From assembly GCA_037367405.1 (NCBI GenBank), contig JAZKJV010005764.1, positions 186,001 through 250,000 of the forward strand: DNA of 64,000 bases, read 5' to 3'. Source of the DNA: Ottelia alismoides (lineage: Eukaryota > Streptophyta > Magnoliopsida > Alismatales > Hydrocharitaceae). The notes beneath the pieces are model-generated. The model saw only the letters and a program-made list of their open reading frames with translations. It did no database searches and was not told the DNA's origin. Below are positions 46,155-56,269 of this stretch, piece after piece. The position numbers and the translations under genes are program-made. Every line of letters starts with the position of its first letter. Within the stretch, counting starts at the first letter, position 1.

Positions 46155-47646
46155 TTTTATGTTGGGATTTTTACCCCAGGAACCCTATAAACATTGTAAA
46201 TTACCTTCTCGACCTTTGAAATATCGAAATTCCTCCTTCAACCCTGTAAACTTGCTCAGTCTTACCCCACAAACCCTGCCGTTACTTTCGCTTTTTACTT
46301 GAGTCAATAACATGTGTTAATCTAACCATAGGTGCATTGGACAATAGATCTTCTACCTCCTCATATCCTTATTCCTCTTCCTCTTCTTCTTCCTCCATTC
46401 CTCTTTTTATTCCTCCTTTCTTTATTTTCTCTCTCTTCACCACATCTCCATCCTTCCACCAAATCACAATTTTTTTCTATTTTCACAGATAAACCATGTT
46501 TGCCGATCATGAAAATTACAACAAAGCCTTTTCCCACATTAAATAGGTCGACTACATGGATTCTTTGCCTCCATTACTCATATTGAACTGGAGGTGGCGA
46601 TCGATATCGGAATGGGGGAGGCGGATGGGAGGAGGGGATGTCATCGAGGAGGCGAGGGAGGGGGAATATCATTCTTTTTAATTTTGGTAAAAAAACGGGT
46701 ATTATGGAAAAGAAATTCATGGAATCTAGTTAGTTTTAACACCGATCATGAATGATTTTTTAAAAAAATTCCGGGATGGATTCTTGAACCGATTAATCAA
46801 ATATTTATTGCTGATTGATAAATACATTTTAGAGGAGGCGATGGAGGGGCATGGGCGGAGGAGCAAGGGGAGGTGGGAGGTGGGGTGACGTGGGGGCAGT
46901 GTGTGGGAGGTGGGGCGATGCATGGGAAGATGGAGGTTCTGGGCAGAGGCGACATGGATGAAAGGGGATCTGGGCGGAGGTCGGTGGGATGGGGGGAGGT
47001 TAGGGAGGAGGTCGGAGGGGAGGACTGGGTGGGCCTAGGCGGAGAGGATGGGTGGGGTCTGGACGGAGGTCGATGGGAGGGGGAGAGGAGGTCGGAGGGG
47101 AGGCCTAGGCTCGGGGGGGGGGGGGTGCGTGTCTGGGCGGAGGTTGGATGAGGAGGCGACCAGAGTCACAACGGGTGGAGGAGAGGAGGCGGAGGATTTT
47201 GGAGCTGCTCATACTGTTTAGACCTCGAGGTCGAGCTGGCGGACATTGGAACTGACCCGGTTGGCAAGGGAGGAGGTGGAGGAGAGGAGGTGGCCAGAGT
47301 CACAACAGACAGAGGAGAGGAAGTGGGAGGACGAACGGTGGAGGGAGAGGAGGTGGCGATCGATGTCAGAATGGGGGAGGCGGATGGGAGGAGGGCATGC
47401 CATTGAGGAGGCGAGGGGAGGGGGATGGCATTCTTTGTAATTTTGATAAACAAAATGGGTATTATGGAAAAAAATCAGAGAATCCGATCAATTTTAACAA
47501 CCAAATGGATGGGAGTTAACCACAAGGTTTATACGGTAAGAGTTAGCAAGTTTACGGGGTCGAGGGAAGAATATCGATATTTCAAATGTCAAGAAGGTAA
47601 TTTACAAAGTTTATAGGGTTCTTGTGGTAAAAATCCCTTTTACGTT
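46155..47646. mobile_element. Mutator-like non-autonomous element (1.47 kb) with 9-bp TSD
   Basis: The element is 46164-47637. Both ends begin GGGATTTTTACC and continue as ~140-bp inverted repeats (GAACCCTATAAAC, TTGTAAATTACCTTCT, TTGAAATATCGA, TAAACTTGCT). Flanks TTTTATGTT (46155-46163) and TTTTACGTT (47638-47646) match at 8 of 9, a Mutator TSD. The centre (about 46590-47440) is purine- and G-rich on the plus strand, with a 13-G run at 47113. A ~135-bp segment is duplicated inside (46590-46730 and 47343-47480, core GAGGTGGCGATCGAT). Proline-rich ORFs on the minus strand look like low-complexity shadows. It could be a Pack-MULE with captured GC-rich DNA; the source is unknown. Confidence 0.8.
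46508..46585 (-). mobile_element. Short Au-SINE/RTE tail fragment inside the MULE-like element
   Basis: ACAACAAAGCCTTTTCCCAC, then TTAAATAGGTCGACTACATGG, matches the shared RTE/Au-SINE 3' tail in reverse orientation (compare 37925-37970 and 61880-61928). The tRNA-like head is absent. Confidence 0.65.
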
Positions 47647-49879
47647 TGATTACGGTCTAAGATTTGAATAGTTCGACATTAACATCTATGGATTGAAGCC
47701 TTGTGCAATTCCAGCTTTTTATCTATGCACTAAAATAGAAGAAAATTCCATTTTCATACTTAAGTTTTCATGTGTGTGTGTTGTGTGCATGGGTGCATGT
47801 GTGTGCTTATATGTACACGGGGTAAACTTCAAATAAGATAGGGTCTTTCCTTGGTCCAAAAAAGTCCTGATTGTTGGAGGTCATGATTAAAACCCTTTTT
47901 CGATAAGCGGCCTACAACTGAGTTCATATAATTATGGAAACCCTTCCCAATCTTTAAGGTAATCAATTATGTAATATAATCCATTGTGTCAACGACATGG
48001 ATTTCTTTAGAAATCATAGTTTCTATATTTTATTGTGCTTTGTTGAAGCAAATGAATAATGAATTTACATTTATGTAATATATGTAAAATATTATCAACG
48101 TTATTGCTGAAATATAAATCTACTTGTTTATTTTCATCGTTTATTGTTTCCATTGTAAATAAAAACTATAACTTTGTAGGTATATAGAGTAGTCATATTC
48201 AATACTATATATGAGAGTTGTTTCTGTCGTGTTTAATAAATTGTTTCAAAACATTAATAACAAAATCTACATATTATTTTCAACATTTAATGTTTTTAAT
48301 ATAAATAAAAATAACAACTTTGTAAATTTATATAGTTTATCACATTGAAGCTTTATTTAATAGTTGTATCTGTCATGACACATTAAATTATTTCACAAAG
48401 ATTTAAAAAGGTTTCTAATTTTGTAATACACATTGGGAAAATATGTATTTCGTGACTATTTTTGTAAATAATCGTTTTTTGGTGTCAACCCATTACCAAA
48501 TCCTTATATCAATTAAATCTCTAGTATGTAGCATTCATACAAAAATATGTGTGTGTTTGTGTGCGCTATTGCTAAAATATCAAAATATATTGCATATAAG
48601 TATATATAGATTATAAAATGTCATGCTTATTTTGCAAAAGGGGAACACATAATGTAAAATGTGTTAGTTGTTCATAAAAGCAAAAATATGTGACATAAAA
48701 TATGTTGTTGGTTCATGAATTTTTTGTATACCACAGCGATGCCATCATTTGATATACCATAAATCTTGGTTTGAAAAAGCAAACTTACACTACGTAAAAC
48801 GGATATTGACTTGTACAACATTTAGTATACAACTAAGATGTCATCATTTGATCTATCATTAATCTGGTCACGTTTTTTCATATGCTTTGCTATGTGTAAC
48901 TAGAAGTTTTTTTAAATAATCTTAAATCAATGGATATTATCGTTCACCTATGGCAGTTGAAATCAGTTTCATTTTTTTATTTCTAATATCCACAACTTTT
49001 CGAATCTAACCCGTCCAATATTTTTGAAAGATTATTTTCAGTTTTTATTTTTTATTTCTAATATCTACTAGTTAATCTAACCAATCCACAATTTTTTGAA
49101 AGATTGTTTTGCATTATTGATAATGTTTCTTAATATTTCTTAGATTTGGCTGGATCTGTTGGTGGTTTTGCCATCCAGATGGTTTCGGTTCCGGCCATAG
49201 ATTAAGATCAAACAGCTACAAATAATGGCTTTCTGTTAGGAAGGATGAAGGCCCTCATACATGCGCACATACTTCTGTACTTCATGTATCACGATACAAT
49301 TATCATTACATAATAAATAACATATTTATGCTTCATATATTGTAGGATAATTGCATTGAATTCAACCAAGATGGCGATGGAGTTTCGAAAGATGTACTTC
49401 AAGGAGTCACAAGCTCAAGGACTGGATAGACACTAGCCGAAGAAGGTCTTGCAATTAAAGAGAAGATAAGAAATATGCAGTAAAAACATTTGAAAAAAAA
49501 CAAACCTTAAAATTTTAAAGATAGATATGAGGTGGTGCCTCATGATCGCTTCACCACCTTACCGACTCGACACCACCATGGATCTTTGAGGCGCATAACC
49601 CACTTCTGTTGTCCGAGGCTATGGCTTGAGACGATTTTCGTGGAAAAGACGACTTGAGGCATTTGCCTCAACACCTTGAGTCAAGTTTTTAAAAATTATG
49701 CTTCGGGCTGTGGCTCGACAATGATAAATGCATGTTAGTGATCTCGGAGATGAGAACCATGCTTCTCCTCCCATGTTTGGCATAGAAACAATTTCAAAAA
49801 GATGTTGTTTAAGCTTCCTATTCCTAGGACCACGAAGACGATGGAGTCTACACATGCCGGGTCATGGCCTCAAATTTCA
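47647..49879. other. AT-rich intergenic DNA, no gene seen
   Basis: Mostly A+T-rich. A (TG)n-like stretch is at 47770-47810. A less AT-rich part at 49480-49860 contains GAGGCATTTGCCTCAACACC, a small palindrome, but no gene. Confidence 0.4.
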
Positions 49880-50085
49880 GCGAAATTCGGTCGAATTTCT
49901 GTCGAATATCGATATCCAGTCGAAATCGAAACTCGGCCGAAATGACCGAAATGACCGAAATATGGGGGTCCTAATACAAAAAATGACCGAAATGACCGAA
50001 ATTTCGGTCGAAATTCCACCGAAATTTCATCGAAATTCTGTTTTGGTCAATATCGAAATGGTGACCGAAATCGACATTTAAGGCC
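49880..50085. repeat. GACCGAAAT / CGAAATTTCG repeat cluster
   Basis: Dense runs of GACCGAAATGACCGAAAT (twice) and GAAATTTCGGTCGAAATT recur over ~200 bp, with further CCGAAATTTCATCGAAATT. The text is related to 43508-43735. It is flanked by short, non-identical GGCCTCAAATTT and AAGGCCTTGTG; borders are unresolved. Confidence 0.6.
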
Positions 50086-50693
50086 TTGTGCCGGGTAAAG
50101 CTTAAGGCTAGGAAGGTCGATTACGATAATTCGAGAATGGAGGGGTCATGCGAGGCCAAAGATTGGCACTTGTTCGGTGATGGTTGCACACCAACAGAGA
50201 GGTAAGGAGCTTGAAAGGATCTCACAACCAATGCTAACTTTTTGATAGAGGAGATATCATCTTTTTTAGAGGTGATGGTGAGATTGGATGCAAACTCGAA
50301 GATGTTTATTCTGATTCTCAAGTAAGAGTGCATTTTAGAAGTTGAAGCATTTTTTTTTGCTTCGATGACTTACAGAGAAGACACAACTTTGTCCCATGTT
50401 TTACTAGTCTTATTCGGGTAAACCTATATATTAGACCTTTTACAACACAACTTTATCAACCCCATTAGGGCACCTGAGAAAACAAGCCCGCTATTCAATT
50501 AAGTGGATTATTTTTTAGTCTACTTTTCCAAGAACTTAGTTGAATGCATACTTCTTTGACATCCAGTTCATTTTCATCTTTGCACAAGACCTGTTAGGGG
50601 ACTAAGAAGCCTCCCTTAGGTAACAAGAAAGAGCTACACATTCTTTAAAGGCTGCAAAATTGCTCATCCTCTCTAGAGACGACATTATATGTA
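50086..50693. other. Unassigned intergenic sequence
   Basis: No ORF with family resemblance and no clear repeat was seen. Confidence 0.3.
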
Positions 50694-50890
50694 GGGATGC
50701 TAACTGAACTGAATCGTTCGAATTTGATTAGGATTCATTCGATAAAAATTCGAAAAAGTTCGATTCAAAATCAAATGATCTAAAATTTGAATTAACTTGT
50801 GGATTCAATTTCTAAATGAACCGAATCTGAATTAACATGAATTCATTCGATGATAATTCTATTCGATTTGATATTTATATACACACATAT
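50694..50890. mobile_element. hAT-like terminal fragment
   Basis: TAGGGATGCTAACTGAACTG has the TAGGGATG start of hAT TIRs, followed by repeated TTCGAATTTGAT / ATTCATTCGAT / GATTCAATTT subterminal motifs on both strands. The opposite end was not found before the AT/CA microsatellite-like stretch at 50880-50960, so it is probably truncated. Confidence 0.4.
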
Positions 50891-52022
50891 ATGAATATAT
50901 GTTTCCATGTATTTATACACACACACAATACATGCATATAATACATACATATTTGCATATATACATGTAACCACCACTTTGGATCGATTATGATCTTTTC
51001 TGAATATTCTTGTGCAAGGAATTATAGCATAATTACACCAAAAGATCGACATGCATTTATTCAAATTCATTTGTAAGTAAATAGATGCAGAAAAAATATA
51101 TAAATTTGTATTAAAAAAGTTACTACGTTTGATTTACATTGAAAGATTTAGCATTTGCATTATATCATCAAGCATAACATGTACAAGCAACAAAAGATAC
51201 TCTCAAACCAACTTACTATGGTGATTAAGTGGCTAATTTTTACTTCTAAAAAGTGGCTAATTTTAAACTTATAATCCTATCTAGGGTCCATTGATATGAT
51301 TTATCATGTTCGGTGTTCACCGTTATGATTTCCATACTCTCACGTCACACTGACATGACTTGTCAATGCGTGACGTGTACATGCAATATTAGCCCCCCCT
51401 CCCCCCATAATGAGACCCAATCTCTTTCCTTTCCTCTTTATAGCTAAGTTCAAATGGTTTGACTGCAAAATATGTTATGAGTTAGGGATGTGAGGATTTC
51501 ATGTGTCAGTTGTACAAAACATCTAAGTTCTTATCTTTACTTCTTATTTTAGCCTCGTGATAGTAGCTTAGGTATGAGTTACTTTGTATAAGTACAACAA
51601 TCAATATTAGCATGCTATTCAAAAATTCTGAAGCATTAAGAGTATACAAAGCACTTTAAGCCATACCCAATTTAATGTGTATATATATGTATGTATAATC
51701 CTATTAGTTAAAGACTAAATATTAAATGTAAAAAAGTGAGTAGAAAATATTCATTATAAAATCTAATAGGAAAAAAAAATCAAATGTTTAAGGTTGTTTT
51801 TCTAAATCCTCACTCATTTATTTTCATGTTCACACATTTCTTACACTGCCTTTTCCATTCCCCTTTCATTATCTAACAAAGATCCCAAAAACCGACGATA
51901 GATTATGGTGGCCTTTCTTCTAGCACGTGAAAATGATGGTTTTGCTACTTCGATTTCCTCCTTAACATTTGTCGTGATTCGAAATTTATCTAGATACATC
52001 TCCTTTGTTTTTTTGTTATTTT
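50891..52022. other. AT-rich intergenic DNA
   Basis: A CA/TA-rich stretch at 50880-50970 is followed by AT-rich sequence with a poly-C/G run at 51393-51407. No gene. Confidence 0.4.
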
Positions 52023-55001
52023 GATTTTCCTTGCATGTTTTTTTTTGAAACCAAAGCTTTTCGGGGGAAGCACGTCCTGGTGTTCGCCCCAAATTTTATT
52101 AATACCAAAAGGAACGAGAGAAGGGGGAGGAAGAAGAGAGGTACAGAGACAAAGGATCGAGAGGATCCCGCAGCACACACAACATTAATTACAACATCAA
52201 CCAGTCACTCAGAAGCATATCAATGTGGGCTAAGACATTCTCCCTGTAAAACCTTTGTCCCCTGAAAACCTTAGCGTTCCTAGCGAGCCACAGCGCCCAA
52301 ATGCAAGCGAACGGGCGAAGCAACTCCCTGCTAGGCCGATCAGCACCCGAACGCATGGAGTTCCAAAACGAGTCAGCCGAGGATGTGTTGAGCCAAGTAA
52401 CGTTGAGGGCCTCCCAGATAGAACCAGATCTCGGGCAGAGGAAGAATAAGTGTTCCAGAGTCTCCACAATTTCGCCACACAACACACAATCCAAAGAGTC
52501 AGACCCCGAGAGAAACCTGACACATCTATCTCGGGTCAAGATCCTCCCACGCCTCAAGAGCCAAAGAAAGAAAATCACCCTCTCCGGAAGCTTTAAGCGC
52601 CACAGCCATCCAAGATCGTTGCATAGAAGGTTCCTGTCAGAGATCAGTTGTTGCGAGATGACGTTGAACGCCCTCCTTGACGAGAAAGTGCCGTCACGCC
52701 AGACCCAATGATCCCTGTTAGACGTTGGCTTTGGCGCAGTCGAAAGTTGATTCAGAAGCCTCAAGTAATCATCAAATCGGTCGTCGGAAAGGTTGCTGGC
52801 AAACGTAGGGAACCAATCGCTCCCATTCCAAGATGACGCCACCGACACCCTAGAGTCAGAAGCCAGTGCACACAGACGGGGGAAAGAAGAGGCAAGAGAG
52901 CTGTCCCCCGCCCAGGCGTCGCGCCAGAAAAGGAAAGAGTTACCATCCCCCAGCGCCAGCTTGAATAAATGAGAGAAGCGCCTCACCGCCGAAGCAATCC
53001 CCCTCCAGAAAGGGGTACCGGAGCGCAAAGAGTCGGTGTCCCGCATCATGTTCACCCCGATGGAAAGTACAACCCGCAACATAGAAGGAAAGAACCCGCT
53101 GGCGCTACCCCAAAGAGTGTTGACCCACTTAAGCATCAACGCGTCGTTAACCAGGTCAAGCCTTCGAATGCCTAGACCACCATCGCATTTTCTTTTGGCC
53201 ACCTCTTTCCAGGCCACCAGATGGATGCCCCGCGAGGCATGACCCCTTCTTCCCCAGAGGAAGCTCCGCATAAGGCCCTCAAGACGCCTCCTAATCCCCA
53301 CCGGGATCGCCCAATTCGACAGGAAATAAACTGGAATGGATGCAAGGACCGATCTGATTAGCACAAGACGGCCACCCCGGGAGAGCATAGCCGCACTCCA
53401 ACCAGCAAGTCTTCTCTCCGCCTTGTCCATCACCCTGTTCCAATGAACCAATCTTGGCCTTCTCGCGCCCAGCGGCATGCCCAGATAGTCGATCGGAAGA
53501 GAAGAAGGTGGACTTCCCAACAACACGCCACACGCCAACGCGGCCTGGTCCTCCCAATTGAAAGGAATCATTTTGGACTTGGAGTGGTTGATGCGGAGCC
53601 CCGAGAGGTCACTAAAAATCGACAAAGTGACCGCCATCCCTCTGACCTCCTCCAGACCCCCCTCGATGAAGGCGATGGTGTCATCCACGTATTGTAGGGT
53701 TGGAGTGTTCTTGTAGTCGCAGGAGAATCCCGATGAGAAGCCCCGCGCGACCACCCTATCCGCCATCCTTGGAAGCACATCCGCCGCAATAACGAAAAGC
53801 ATGGGTGCCAGAGGGCACCCTTGCCGAACGCCCCTCCTCGGCTGGAAAGGGCTACCAGCGATACGACCATTAAGCATGATAGAGAAGGAAGCAGTGGTAA
53901 CGCATCGTCGCACCCAGGATATCCACACATTCGGAAATCCGCGAGCCCGCATCACGGACCAAAGAAAGCTCCAGTCCAAGGAGTCATACGCCTTCGCGAA
54001 GTCCACTTTCCAAAGAATCCCTTGCTTTCCCCTCCTCACCCAACTGTCGACCATCTCAGAGGCAAGAGCCGTTACATCAGAGATCCTGTGACCCGGAATG
54101 AAAGCCACCTGCGAGGGGTGGATAAGATCATCCAGCACCACCGCAAGCCTCCTCGCCAACACTTTTGCCACAATCAAGTACAAGGCATTAGAAATCGCGA
54201 TCGACCGAAAGTCCTCAATTGCAACCGGGGAAAGAGATTTAGGGATAAGAACAATAAGAGCCCTATTAATCCCATCAAAGCCCAAGTTTCCCGTAGAAAA
54301 TTCCGTAACCACCTCCCAGACCTCGAGGCCCACCACCCCCCAAAAGTCTTTGCAGAAGGCAATAGGGAAGCCATCGGGGCCAGGCGAGGCATCGGCATTA
54401 AGCTCCCAGACAGCAACCTTGACCTCGTCGAAGGAGACCTCCTTAACCAGCTCCGCACAGCTCGCGGACGAGAGCATCGAGTCCTCCCCCAACCAGCACC
54501 AGCGACGAGGTAAACGATCCGAAGAGAAGGCCCTGTAGTAGTCTGCCACCGCATTCCCAATCGCCTCGTCGCCCACTACCTCGCGATCCCCGAAGGAAAT
54601 CGATCAAATCCAGTTTGAGCGCCTCCTATTAGATGCGACCCTGTGAAAGAAGGAGGAATTTGCGTCTCCTTCCTTGATCCACTTCAGCCTCGCTCTCTGG
54701 CGCCATTCCGCCACCCTCATTCTTTCCTCCCTCTCTACCGCGGCCACCGCCGTAGACCTGGAGAGCAGCTCCTCTGCGCAGAGCTCCCTAAGCCCCTCCA
54801 AGCTGTCCAACTCGGCCACGACGGCCTCCGCATCCTTCCTGGCAGACAGCCTAGCCTCCCACGACCTCTTCTTGAAACAGGACAGTACGCCTCTCAGACG
54901 CACAAGCTTCCTCCGAAACCTCTCCACCGCCGACCGACCCTCGCAAGGTGACATGATGATTATCCTGATGATTATCATTGTCAAGATTTTCCTTGCATGT
55001 T
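52023..55001 (-). mobile_element. L1-type LINE insertion, 5' truncated, with 17-bp TSD
   Basis: The insert is 52040-54984, orientation minus. The direct repeat GATTTTCCTTGCATGTT is at 52023-52039 and 54985-55001, perfect over 17 bp. The 3' end has an A tail (T-run 52038-52046). The 5' end joins the target through ~40 bp of filler (54944-54984) made of pieces of the neighbouring target. The perfect TSD and long intact RT frame suggest a comparatively recent insertion. Confidence 0.93.
52189..54950 (-). pseudogene. L1 ORF2 (RT and zf-RVT), endonuclease missing
   Basis: One frame is open from about 54950 to 52189 except for a TGA at 54604-54606. The N-terminal linker ends RARLKWIKEGDANSSFFHRV. 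Downstream come the RT blocks: SPGPDGFPIAF, FIPGHRISDVTAL, ILWKVDFAKAYDSLDW (catalytic Asp), RRGVRQGCPLAPMLFVI and QYVDDTIAFIEG with YVDD. Counting from 54576, YVDD is at residues 296-299 and the first Asp near 192. The C-terminal zf-RVT domain follows (LWRLKLPERVIFFLWLLRRG, DCVLCGEIVETLEHLFFLCP). The apurinic-type endonuclease at the N-terminus is lost by 5' truncation, so it cannot retrotranspose by itself. The protein would reverse transcribe LINE RNA at a nick in the target. A ~150-bp 3' UTR follows the stop. Confidence 0.93.
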
Positions 55002-55559
55002 AATCCATGATGATTATCATTGTCAAGGTGACATTTCTCATCACATGAGTAATACATAAGTTCTTCTCACCATAATGTAGGTTGTTCCTTTGTACATCAA
55101 AAATTTATGTATTTCATTTTCATGGCTTAGTTTTTTGATATTGAAGATCCTCATGCTCAGTGAAGAGGTTTTATCTTGCTACGTTATTTTTTACTATTCC
55201 TATTATTTCAAATAGTAATACTAATTTGTATCAACTTTATATATAAGTTTGATCTTGCCTTTCTATAACTTGCAATGGTAATTATAATGCGTTCAGCTTT
55301 TTCGTCAATGATATGCTATCTCTTTGATATGTTCATATATTTATATTGTATTTATACATTTCTTCATCATAGAAGAAGAGTATATTTAGATTTTAAAAGA
55401 CATAATAATCGCAAATTAGGTACTTTTATCCATTGTATTGTATTGGTTTGATATTTTCCTTGATTTTGTAGTTTTTCAACTTATCTTAGTAATATACTTT
55501 CAAAACTAGAATTATACAATAAAATATTTATATTATATTATTCTTCATATAATATTATT
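55002..55559. other. AT-rich spacer between the L1 and the MULE
   Basis: No gene. The first 35 bases are the source of the filler at the L1 5' junction (CATGATGATTATCATTGTCA). Confidence 0.5.
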
Positions 55560-55560
55560 T

Positions 55561-55680
55561 AGGGTTTTTATCACTAGTGCCCCTATGAAATGTTGCAATA
55601 TCAGTTATACCCCTATCTTTTTGATAATATCACTTGTGCCCCTCTAAAGTTTCACCGTTAGTAATTGTGCCCCTCCATAA
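55561..55680 (+). repeat. MULE copy 1, left TIR
   Basis: Repeated TGTGCCCCTCT/TATGCCCCTAT-type modules form the terminal ~110 bp. They match the right TIR (60720-60838) in reverse complement. A leader with a likely donor (AG/GTTAGT, about 56021) and acceptor (TGTAG/GATGGG, 56268) leads from here to the transposase ATG, so this TIR probably holds the promoter. Confidence 0.8.
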
Positions 55681-56269
55681 CACGCCGTTATTGGGAATGG
55701 TCTAACCGTGGTTAGACATGGCTCAAGTGCGATAACCCTTTTGATTCCGGAGGCAAAATTGTAGGCGGGAGAAATAAAGGTACCCACGTGTCCTAACCCC
55801 GCGCAAGTGGCGGGAGAAGAGGACTTAGAAGTACTGTTTCCCCCCAAAATCCGCATGCCATCGTCTCCCTCCCAGAGAAGCTCAACAATCTCCAACTTTT
55901 GTCCCCCGTTTTCTTCTGCATCAGGCAGAGGAGCTTCGCAAGCTGATCGAAGCCTCGTGGGTGGGGATTTTCATATTGACGGCTGTAATCGAGTAGGGAG
56001 CTTCTCCATTGCGTTCTCCAGGTTAGTTAGGGTTTGGGGATTTTCGTATTGACGACCTGAATCGAGTGGGGGAGCTTCTCCATTGCAATCTTACTAAATC
56101 TTATTAGGGTTTGGGGTTTACCTGTATTGATCGATTTTAGGGTTTTTTGATTCGATGGTTTTTGGGTTTTGATCATATTTTTTTGGGTTCGATTGGGAGC
56201 AATTCTTCTCGAAATCAAGTTTTACGCATATAGAAGGTGCACCATCTCTTTTGTTGATCTTGAATGTAG

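Noticed and set aside
46332..47453. Proline/serine-rich and Arg/Gly-rich ORFs
   Set aside because: Produced by GGAGG/CCTCC low-complexity DNA inside the Mutator-type element.
52230..54560. Many ORFs overlapping the L1, up to 230 residues on the plus strand
   Set aside because: Antisense or off-frame shadows of the RT frame, which alone has conserved motifs.
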